From: an uncultured Mycoplasmatota bacterium
GTDB lineage: Bacteria > Bacillota_I > Bacilli_A > Mycoplasmatales > Mycoplasmoidaceae
Length of the DNA stretch: 6,079 nt
Assembly (NCBI GenBank): GCA_949500635.1
Contig: CATAWQ010000035.1
Location: 1-6,079 of the forward strand
Direction: 5' to 3'
The translations under genes and the position numbers were made by a program. The notes below the pieces were generated by a model. It worked only from the letters and a program-made list of their open reading frames with translations, was not told where the DNA came from and did no database searches. Shown here one piece after another: positions 1 through 6,079 of the stretch (positions within the stretch are counted from its first letter, which is position 1; each line of letters begins with the position of its first letter).

Positions 1-686
1 TTTCTAGTTAAGATTTCATAGCCACTTCGTCTTACCATTTCTTGAATTTTATCTTCTGCTTGTTTGTGTTCAAAATGACCTCTTAATTCACAGAAATCAT
101 TTAACGGTAATCCTGCTATTGTTGCAACACTTCATGTAGCAATTTCGCTATCACCATGTTCACCCACTATATACACATGAACAGAACGTGGATCAATATT
201 TAAGTGTTCACCAATATGATATTTAAGTCTAGCTGTGTCTAAAACAGTTCCAGAGCCAATTACTCTATTAGGTTTATAACCTGAAAGTTTTAAAGTTACC
301 ATTGTTAAAATATCAACAGGGTTTGAAACAACTAACAAAATACCTTGAAAATTACGTTTAGTAATTTCAGGAATAATCATTTTAAATACATCAACATTTC
401 TTTGAACTAGTTGTAATCTTGTTTCATTTCCATCTTTTTTTTGTGCAACACCAGCAGTAATTATGATCATACCAGCATCTGTTAAATCATCATAATTACC
501 AGCATAAATTTTTGTTGGTTTAACAAATGGTGCACCATGTGCAATATCTAATGCTTCACCAATAGCCTTTTCTTTATTTGCATCTATTAATACTATTTCG
601 TCAAATAAATCATTTTGCATTAATTGAAACGCTATTGTAGCACCAACAAATCCACACCCTATAACACCAATTTTTCTCTTGTTCAT
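1..686 (-). CDS. ldh: L-lactate dehydrogenase, 3' end cut by window edge
   Basis: This cytoplasmic enzyme reduces pyruvate to L-lactate with NADH and regenerates NAD+ for glycolysis. About 228 residues are visible of the usual ~315; the C-terminal part lies beyond position 1. An N-terminal Rossmann fold shows GCGFVG (residues 10-15) and the NAD-ribose aspartate D35. Q82 sits at the lactate/malate discriminating position and R90 in the mobile loop. SNPVDILT holds N122, LDTAR holds D150 and R153, and the proton-donor H177 is in GEHGD. Q rather than R at position 82 favours LDH over malate dehydrogenase. W185 is TGA, so under the standard code the gene would appear to end at 132. The loop QKKDGNETR looks about two residues longer than the common QKPGETR. 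Of the classical fructose-1,6-bisphosphate site, H188 is kept (H170) but R173 appears as K155, so allosteric control is uncertain. The ATG at 686 follows the trmB stop by 20 nt with no Shine-Dalgarno; a TATAAT lies just upstream. Confidence 0.96.
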
Positions 687-695
687 AACATAAAT

Positions 696-726
696 ATTAT
701 AAAAGTCTATTTATTTAAAGAAACAA
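696..726 (-). promoter_or_regulatory. Candidate ldh promoter, possibly leaderless
   Basis: Read on the minus strand, a perfect TATAAT occupies 701 to 696, nine bases before the ldh ATG. Transcription would start within a few bases of the start codon, giving little or no leader. This matches the absence of a Shine-Dalgarno and the leaderless mRNAs known in several Mollicutes. The -35 side is weak: TTGTTT at 726-721 with a 19-bp spacer, or GTTTCT at 724-719 with 17 bp. Chance occurrence is a real risk in such AT-rich DNA. Read-through from trmB could also transcribe ldh, because I see no terminator between them. Confidence 0.42.
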
Positions 727-1345
727 TTATTTTTTTGATTTTTATACCTTGTTTAACAAATTTATTTTCATATTCAGTTGGAATGTTATCTTTAAGAAAA
801 ATTGAATCTGAATATAAATTATTTGTGTATGCTTCTATATTGAATTCTTTAGAATGTGTTCACTGATCAATTGTATATTGATATAACCCTTCATTGTCTG
901 TTTTAAATTCAATTAGTTGTTTTGGTTTTAAAATTTGTTTATAGATATCCATGAAACCAACAGATGTTAATCTTTTTGATTCATGTCTTTTCTTAGGTCA
1001 CGGATCAGAAAAGTTAAGAAATATTTTATCTACTGAATTATTCTGAAATCAGTTCTTAAGATTATTAGCATCATCACAAATTATTTTTAAATTATGAAAC
1101 TTAGTTTCATAATTTTCTATTTTCTTAATAGCTTTAAGAATTACTGTAGGATATTTTTCTATCCCAATGTAGTTGATATTTGGATTTTTAATAGCATTGT
1201 TAATGATAAATAACCCCTTACCCATTCCAATTTCTATATACAAAGGATTTTTATTATTAAAATATTTATTGGATGGTTCTACTAAACAGTAGGAGCTTAA
1301 TTTAATCAAGTTTACAGCTTCAGGGTTTGTTCTAAGTCTTCCCAT
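707..1345 (-). CDS. trmB: tRNA (guanine-N7-)-methyltransferase
   Basis: TrmB uses S-adenosylmethionine to methylate G46 in the variable loop of tRNAs in the cytoplasm, releasing SAH. The complete protein is 212 residues, normal for the family. After the N-terminal MGRLRTNP come the SAM-binding loop IEIGMGKG (37-44), the acidic residue after the second strand in YIGIEK (E63), an Asp pair at D91-D92, the signature FSDPWPKKRH (112-121) followed by RLT, FKTDN (147-151) and the C-terminal TEYENKF (190-196). These catalytic and tRNA-binding motifs match Bacillus TrmB closely. Trp 99, 116 and 162 are all TGA; the standard code would stop the gene at 1049. The ATG at 1345 is the natural start because the conserved N-terminus begins there and the mtnN stop is only one base upstream (TAATATG). 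No Shine-Dalgarno is visible, so coupled translation from mtnN is likely. The stop is TAG. Confidence 0.97.
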
Positions 1346-1346
1346 A

Positions 1347-2054
1347 TTATTTATTTAGATTAAACATATAAATATATTTATTAACAACATTAAAAATAAT
1401 TTCTGACATTAACTTATTATCTTGATTAACATTGTTAGATCATTGTTTAGATGAGGTTTCATTTTCATAAATTGAATCAGAAATAAATTTAGCACAAGCA
1501 AATTCAATTTTCATTTTATTACATACTTGAGCAATTGCAGTTGATTCCATATCAACAGCAAGGCAATTATGAAGATTAAATTTATTTAAATTTTCTTTTG
1601 AAACAAAAGAATCACTAGTACCGCATGAACCATCAATAAAATTAGTTTGGTATTCTTTAATAATTTCTAAGAATATCTGTCTAATTCTACTAGATAATTC
1701 AAAAGACTCAGGTTCATGTGGAACTTGATTTGGTTTATAACCAAAACATATGGCATCTACATCGATGTAGTTTAATGATGATGGGACAAAGAAAATATTA
1801 GGATTTAATCTATTATCAATACTACCAGCACTACCAATATTAATGATACTTGAAACACTGAAGTTATTAATTAATGACATAGTAGCACTAGCGGCATTAG
1901 CTTTACCTACACCTGAAAATAACAAAGGAACAGTTTTTTCCATTACTTCAAAAATATATCCAGAAAACCCATTAATAGATATCTTCTGGTTTTTTTCAAA
2001 ATATTTCTCAATATTCGGAACTTCTGTGGGTAGTGAAATAATGATACCTAACAT
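1347..2054 (-). CDS. mtnN: 5'-methylthioadenosine/S-adenosylhomocysteine nucleosidase
   Basis: This enzyme splits SAH to adenine and S-ribosylhomocysteine, and MTA to adenine and methylthioribose, removing a product that inhibits methyltransferases. The complete protein is 235 residues, the family's usual size. The N-terminal GIIISLPTEV puts E11 at the position of catalytic Glu12 of the E. coli enzyme. GVGKANAA, NIGSAGS and FGYKPNQVP line the active site and subunit contact. VDMEST (D168-M169-E170) corresponds to the EME ribose-binding motif, with Asp replacing the first Glu. D193 in FISDS matches the purine-protonating Asp197. W205 is TGA, so the standard code would cut the gene at 1440 and lose the last ~30 residues. 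It starts one base after the YqeK stop and ends one base before trmB, both as TAATATG. The pairing with trmB makes sense, because TrmB generates SAH. A perfect inverted repeat ends directly before this start. Confidence 0.96.
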
Positions 2055-2055
2055 A

Positions 2056-2096
2056 TTAACTATATCTATTAATATTGTAATCTAAGATATAGTTAA
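2056..2096 (-). promoter_or_regulatory. 12-bp inverted repeat (hairpin) at yqeK/mtnN junction
   Basis: On the minus strand, TTAACTATATCT (2096-2085) and AGATATAGTTAA (2067-2056) are perfectly complementary, separated by a 17-nt loop. The 3' arm ends with the TAA stop of the yqeK domain, one base before the mtnN ATG. Only two of the twelve pairs are G-C, so the stem is modest in strength. No T-run follows, which argues against an intrinsic terminator. A ribosome finishing yqeK would melt it, so it could tie mtnN translation to upstream translation. That function is inference; only the repeat itself is seen. Confidence 0.5.
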
Positions 2097-2544
2097 ACAC
2101 TTTATCTAATTTACTAATTGATTCTTTCAACAGCTTAGCACGATTTGGAATGTCTTTATTAGTACGAGATGGTTCTAATTTATCAGCGCAATATATGACT
2201 TTTGATAATACTGAACATTTTCTTAAAGGGATTATATGGTTGTAAATTGCATCTAATACTTCTTTATCTGTTATGTAAAAATATTTTTTGACATAAGCAG
2301 CTGAAGCACAACCATGTAATGTATGTGCTGTAGGGAAACGTTTAGAATTATATTTGTTGTTAATAATTTCTAATATTTGTTCTCTGTTGAATTCTTTTGC
2401 TACATCATGGTACATTGCAGCAATATAAGCCTTCTTAATAAAAGCTTTAGATTTATTTTTGGAAATTTTAATAGCAGTATTTGCCACTCTTAATGTGTGT
2501 TGGTAACGATAATCAGACATTAGTGGTTTTATTTGCTGAGCACA
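2056..2544 (-). other. yqeK: YqeK HD-domain (Ap4A hydrolase) half of the NadD fusion
   Basis: This is the C-terminal domain of the fused gene, joined to NadD directly after NNGVY without a separate start codon. YqeK is an HD-superfamily metal-dependent enzyme shown in Firmicutes to hydrolyse diadenosine tetraphosphate symmetrically to ADP. The metal-binding set is present in order: His in YQHTLRVA (2497-2499), the His-Asp pair of YHDVAKEF (2409-2404), His in LHGCASA (2314-2316), His in IYNHI (2236-2238), and Asp in YCADKLEPSR (2182-2184). The domain is therefore probably catalytically sound. It lies downstream of the frame break, so it would be made only if ribosomes re-initiate inside the nadD part, or if the break is not real. 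In Bacillus, nadD and yqeK are separate adjacent genes; here they are one frame. The stop codon is followed by one base and then mtnN. Confidence 0.88.
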
Positions 2545-2932
2545 ATAAACACCATTATTTGCTATGTATTTAATAACTTTTGGTGATAAATACTTTTTAT
2601 TTGGTTTAGCTCTTAATTCTCCACTTGAAATATTTATTTCGCTGGTATTTAATAAAATAACATTTTGAAATTTACATTTTTGATTATTACGTCCTGCGAC
2701 TACCAATGTAACATTTTTTAATATTTGTTTGTAGTTTTTTCATTGATCAAAATCATTTAGACGATCCATACCAACTAAGAAATATAGTTTATAGTTCTTA
2801 TAATGCTTTTTTAAATAATTAATTGTAAGATATGTATAAGACTTTTGATTTGATTTAGATTTGATCTCATAATCGCAGATTTTAACATTAGGTATATTTT
2901 TAATTGCTAAATTAACCATGTCGAGGCGAGCT

Positions 2933-2976
2933 TTAATAGATGCATTTGGAATGTTGTTTTTTAATGGAGGATTTTA
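2933..2976 (-). other. Frame break in nadD: overlap of the two open frames
   Basis: The 5' frame (from the ATG at 3097) is open down to its TAA at 2935-2933. The 3' frame is closed by a TAA at 2976-2974 and open from 2973 onward. The switch must therefore occur in this overlap, and homology places it at its 5' edge. Family-like NadD sequence ends at I41 (2977-2975) and resumes with NPPLK (2973-2959). A +1 shift, equal to a loss of 3n+2 bases or a gain of one, would join them. Confidence 0.85.
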
Positions 2977-3083
2977 TTAAAGTTAAATTAGGTTTAACTT
3001 TGTTAATTGCACTTTTTAACATTTTAATGTGCCCAAAATGAATAGGATCAAATGTACCACCGAAGATTAATAATTTTTTTATA

Positions 3084-3662
3084 TTAGACAATATCATAAA
3101 AATCAAAGGGATTTTTTTTTGATAAACTAGCACCCATGTTGTTTAAACTAATTTTTTTATAAATTTTATTTTCTATAAATCTTAGAATTTTACTTTTTTG
3201 AAATTTATATTTTACGTTAGTTAACGGAAAAACTAAAATACTTTTAGCGTTAAATCTATTAGCACAAAAAATATCTATTAAAAATTGATCACCTATAAAA
3301 ACAATCTCTTCTGGTTTAAAGCTATATTTTTTGATCACTTTATTAATTTTATATTTTAGTGGTTTTTTAGTGTTTCAAATAACATGGTCAGGTCTAATTT
3401 TTTTTGCAAAAATTTCAACTCTTTTTTTGAAGTTATTTGAAGCTAAAACAAATACAATACCTTGATTTTTGATTTTTTCACAAAAATTAATTGCAGTATT
3501 TGTAGCAAATTTATAAAAGTGAGGAGTTAATGTGTTATCTAAATCACAAACAACCATTTTAATATTATTTTTCTTAAAAGATAAAACATCTATTTGTTCA
3601 ATATTTTCAACAAATGTATTTGGTTTAAAATAATTAATTAAGAAATGATTAGTTTTTTTCAT
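3084..3662 (-). CDS. yqeG: YqeG-family HAD (IIIA) phosphatase
   Basis: This is a cytoplasmic haloacid-dehalogenase-type phosphatase. The physiological substrate of bacterial YqeG is not settled; plant, cyanobacterial and yeast relatives dephosphorylate phosphatidylglycerophosphate, so a role in phosphatidylglycerol/cardiolipin synthesis is plausible but inferred. Taking the ATG at 3662 the protein is 192 residues, somewhat longer than Bacillus YqeG (about 172), with extra residues at the C-terminus. All HAD motifs are visible: CDLDNTL with nucleophile D40 and acid/base D42; LASNN with S75; the K100-P101 lysine of motif III; and IGDQFLID with D125 and D130. The family normally has Thr before the last Asp (GDQLLTDV); here it is I129. 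W96 is TGA. The start at 3662 overlaps the parC stop by 14 nt. An earlier in-frame ATG at 3734 would add 24 residues unlike the family and overlap parC further. The gene overlaps nadD by 14 nt at its end. Confidence 0.93.
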
Positions 3663-6079
3663 TGCCAAATAATGATAGCTGTTCACCTTGTTTTGTTTCT
3701 GATTGTTCAACATTTTCACCAGCTGTATTTTCATTAATTAAAACAGAAACATCAGATCATTTTTTGTTTTTAAGTGATGATACTTTTGTAGTTTCGTCAC
3801 CTATTGGAATTTCAGTTGGATTCAATAGATTTCAAGACTTATTTGTATCTAATCCGTTAATAATTTTTTGATTATTGATTTCATAAGCATTAATTAATTT
3901 AATTGGATTAGATTTAATCGTAGTAATAATGTGTTTGCCAACATTAGCACGATTACCAACTTGAAATGCATTCATCTTAACTCTCTTCATTCCTTGGAAT
4001 GCAGCAATTAAAACATAATCATTAGGGTTGGATGCATTAAATACGGCTACAATTTCATCGTTGTTTTTTAGTGTCATCGATTTAACCCCGGCTGCATTCT
4101 TAGAAACAATACTAACTTGCTCTGCATTAAAGATTAATCCTAAACCATCCTTTGTAACAAATCCTAATTTAGTAAACTCATCATATTTATCTAGTAAAAC
4201 ACATGATACTAATGTATCATTTTTTTCTAAATTCATACACATAGAAATTTTTGTTAATTTTGATATTCCTAAAGATTTAACTAATACTCTCTTAACAATT
4301 CCATTCTTTGAAGCTAAAACTAAACAACGGTTATCTTCTAAATTGTTTTTGTAGTTAAATGCATAAATAATTTTTTCATTTGGATTGCAAGTCACTAAGT
4401 TATTAATGTGAATACCCATTTCTTTTCACTTGGTAACATCTATTTTATATGTGGGAATAGAAATGTAATTACCTAGTGAAGTAATTAAGACTACTTTATC
4501 TCTTTGGTTAGAAACAAATTTTGCAATAGGTAAGTCGTTTTCTTTTAATTTAAGTTGGTTAAAATCGCTTGAAACATAAGATTTTTTAGAAATATTTTTG
4601 ACATAACCATCACGAGTGACAATAACAATTTGTTCTTGATCTTTAATTGTATCAACTTGTTCAATGGTAATTTGCGAATCTTCTTCACTAATTTCTGTTT
4701 TTCGGATTGTACCAAAAATCTTTTTGTATGAACGTAATTTGTTCTTTAAAAAATTATTCCTAATATTCTTATCATTAATTAATAAATTAAGTTCATTAAT
4801 TTTATTATTTAATTCTTCTAACTCATTTTTAAGATCTGTAACATCACTATTAGATAGACGGTATAGTCTTAAATTGGAGATTGCTTCTGCTTGACGTTCG
4901 GTGAACATTAAACGTTCTATTAATGATTGTTTAACTGTTTCTTTATTAGACGAATGTCTAATAAGGTTAATAACATCATCCAATATTCTGATAGCTTTAA
5001 TTAAACCCTCAACAATTTCTTTTCGCTGAGTTGCTTTATCAAAATCAAATTTACATGATGATAAGATTATACGATCAGCGTGTTCAATAAAAGCATCAAT
5101 AACAAACAAAATAGGCATTTGGTATGGCTTAGCATCTTTAATAGCCACCATATTAATGCTATAAGAAATTTGTAATTGAGTATTTTTATAAAGAAAGTTT
5201 TTGATAAAATCATAATTAGCACCTTGCTTGGTCATTAAAGCAATACAAATACCATTACGGTCTGATTCATCTAAAACTTCAGATAAGTGTAAAGTATCGT
5301 ATTTATCAATTAGTTCACTAATATTTTTAATGATTTGAGCTTTATTTGTTTCATAAGGAATTTCAGTAATGATAATTTTTTTAGCATCTACCTTTTGGAA
5401 TTTAGCTCTAATAGTGATCTTACCTTTACCAGTTTCATAAGCTTGTTTTATTCCATCAGTGTTAAGGATAATACCGCCAGTTGGAAAATCAGGACCTGGC
5501 ATTACCCTCATAATACTAGATAAAAAACAATTAGGTGAATCTATTCTTGTAATAATAGCATCTATAACTTCATTGAAATTAAATGTAGGAATGTTTGTAG
5601 CATAACCTGCCGCAATACCATTAGCACCATTAATTAGCAAGTTTGGTAGCAATGTTGGCAACACTGAAGGTTCGTTTTCGCTATCGTCAAAATTAGGTAT
5701 AAACTTAACTGTATTTTTATTAATATTTTCTGACATTAATTGGCCAAACTGACTTAATCTGCATTCTGTATAACGCATAGCAGCTGGACTATCACCATCA
5801 ATTGAACCATTATTACCATGCATATCTACTAAGGTAACATTATTTTTTCAATTTTGACTCATTCTAACTAATGCTTCATAAATTGATGAATCTCCATGTG
5901 GGTGGTATTTACCTATTACATCACCAACAACACGTGCTGATTTTTTATGAGATCTATCAAAAAATAACTGTAAGTTATTCATTGAGTAGATAATTCTACG
6001 TTGAACTGGTTTTAGTCCATCTCTAATATCTGGTAATGCACGATCTTGAATAATGTATTTAGCATATCTACCATATCCC
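3649..6079 (-). CDS. parC: DNA topoisomerase IV subunit A, 5' end cut by window edge
   Basis: ParC is the DNA-breaking subunit of topoisomerase IV (ParC2-ParE2), which decatenates daughter chromosomes and relaxes supercoils. About 809 residues are visible; probably only 20-30 N-terminal residues are missing. The 5Y-CAP region shows RALPDIRDGLKPVQRR, the quinolone region KYHPHGDSSIYEALVRMSQ, and GNNGSIDGDSPAAMRYTE, whose Tyr at 5772-5770 is the residue that attacks DNA. GNNGSIDGD is ParC-like; GyrA typically has GNFGSVDGD. A tower and coiled-coil region (about 4740-4930) is followed by a C-terminal beta-propeller with at least five blade repeats, such as IVTRDGYVKNI and GFVTKDGLGLIF. No GyrA-box (QRRGGKG-like) is seen. 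A hydrophilic tail ends in EQLSLFGNEKN. Four Trp codons (5850, 4428, 3834, 3759) are TGA, and without table 4 the gene would be split into several pieces. The Ser80 and Glu84 equivalents are wild type. parE probably lies upstream, outside the window (inference). Confidence 0.97.
3667..3681 (-). other. QLSLF sliding-clamp-binding motif at ParC C-terminus
   Basis: Seven codons follow the first base of this motif before the parC stop region ends; the peptide itself is QLSLF, placed in a hydrophilic and probably disordered tail after the beta-propeller. QL(S/D)LF is the established consensus by which bacterial proteins dock to the DnaN beta clamp, usually from just such flexible tails. The match is exact. 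Whether this ParC binds DnaN is inference. Confidence 0.5.

Larger units (their letters stand above)
2056..3097 (-). pseudogene. nadD: Nicotinate-nucleotide adenylyltransferase fused to YqeK, frameshifted
   Basis: NadD joins ATP and nicotinate mononucleotide to make deamido-NAD, normally an essential step to NAD in Mollicutes. The start is the ATG at 3097, overlapping the yqeG stop by 14 nt; the GTG at 3133 would add residues before the conserved start. The first frame gives the nucleotide-binding motif GGTFDPIHFGH (residues 13-23) and continues to I41 (2977-2975), then leaves homology and stops with TAA at 2933. The rest of NadD is in the +1 frame from 2973: NPPLKNN, ARLDM, SYTYLT, FLVGMDRL, DFDQW (Trp is TGA), VVAGR and the family's ISS..R motif as ISSGELR (2628-2611). 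That frame runs on without a stop into a YqeK domain and ends with TAA at 2056. Both parts are otherwise well conserved. About three to four residues of the usual Pro-containing loop before PPLK appear to be missing, so a short deletion that also shifts frame is likelier than a single-base error. The two pieces total about 346 residues. NadD-YqeK fusions are known in mycoplasmas. Confidence 0.85.

Noticed and set aside
686..707. Intrinsic terminator between trmB and ldh.
   Set aside because: The 20-nt gap holds no stem-loop followed by a T-run.
1368..1381. 14-bp perfect palindrome of A and T only, inside the 3' end of mtnN.
   Set aside because: It has no G-C pairs or loop and is easily expected by chance in coding DNA this AT-rich.
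2704..2706. TTG at 2706 as a separate start for a YqeK gene.
   Set aside because: The frame is open far upstream with clear NadD motifs, so this Leu codon is internal to NadD.
2956..2962. A_AAA_AAC slippery heptamer just after the nadD frame break, as a programmed -1 site.
   Set aside because: Joining the two nadD frames needs a +1 shift before this point. The heptamer is in phase only in the downstream frame, where slipping back would lead to the TAA at 2933.
3131..3133. GTG at 3133 as the nadD start.
   Set aside because: It adds 12 residues before the family's usual N-terminus; the ATG at 3097 fits the length and mirrors the 14-nt overlap at parC/yqeG.
3652..3658. A_AAA_AAC heptamer at the 3' end of parC, as a route to a ParC-YqeG fusion.
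   Set aside because: A -1 slip leads into a frame different from that of yqeG, which sits at +1 relative to parC.
624..5523. Plus-strand open frames, e.g. 624-866, 1843-2085, 3662-3871, 4028-4354, 4664-4894 and 5335-5523.
   Set aside because: They lie opposite well-conserved minus-strand genes, resemble no family I know, and are expected by chance opposite AT-rich coding DNA.
132..5850. Apparent premature stops splitting ldh, trmB, mtnN, yqeG and parC.
   Set aside because: All are TGA codons inside conserved sequence, often at known Trp positions such as PWP in TrmB. They encode Trp under table 4. Only the nadD interruption involves TAA and a real change of frame.

Overview
The window is a compact, AT-rich piece of a Mollicutes (mycoplasma-type) chromosome. 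The strongest sign is the genetic code. Six tandem genes stay open only if TGA is read as tryptophan (translation table 4), and the motifs spanning those TGA codons are intact, for example the TrmB motif FSDPWPKKRH. I count 11 Trp codons across the genes, all TGA and none TGG. I do not assign a species. The pneumoniae/hominis side of the Mollicutes would fit a NadD-YqeK fusion, but that is inference.

All genes lie on the minus strand, so transcription runs from 6079 towards 1: parC (topoisomerase IV subunit A, 5' end cut), yqeG (HAD phosphatase), a NadD-YqeK fusion (NaMN adenylyltransferase joined to an HD-type Ap4A hydrolase domain) whose frame is broken near 2975, mtnN (MTA/SAH nucleosidase), trmB (tRNA m7G46 methyltransferase) and ldh (L-lactate dehydrogenase, 3' end cut). 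There is essentially no intergenic DNA. Two junctions overlap by exactly 14 nt, two are TAATATG (one base between stop and start), and the largest gap is 20 nt before ldh. None of the five visible starts has a recognisable Shine-Dalgarno sequence, so translational coupling is likely. The one good promoter candidate is a perfect TATAAT 9 nt before the ldh ATG, which would give a leaderless or nearly leaderless ldh mRNA.

The genes are housekeeping functions: chromosome decatenation (ParC), a probable lipid or other phosphatase (YqeG), NAD synthesis and Ap4A clearance (NadD-YqeK), SAH recycling next to a SAM-consuming tRNA methylase (MtnN, TrmB), and NAD+ regeneration during fermentation (Ldh). 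YqeG beside NadD and YqeK is a remnant of the yqeG-yqeH-aroE-yhbY-nadD-yqeK order of Bacillus-like Firmicutes.

I see no undescribed multi-gene system, mobile element, CRISPR array or RNA gene. The points most worth a second look are the frameshift, with a probable short deletion, inside nadD; an exact sliding-clamp-binding pentapeptide (QLSLF) near the end of ParC; and a perfect 12-bp inverted repeat ending one base before the mtnN start codon.
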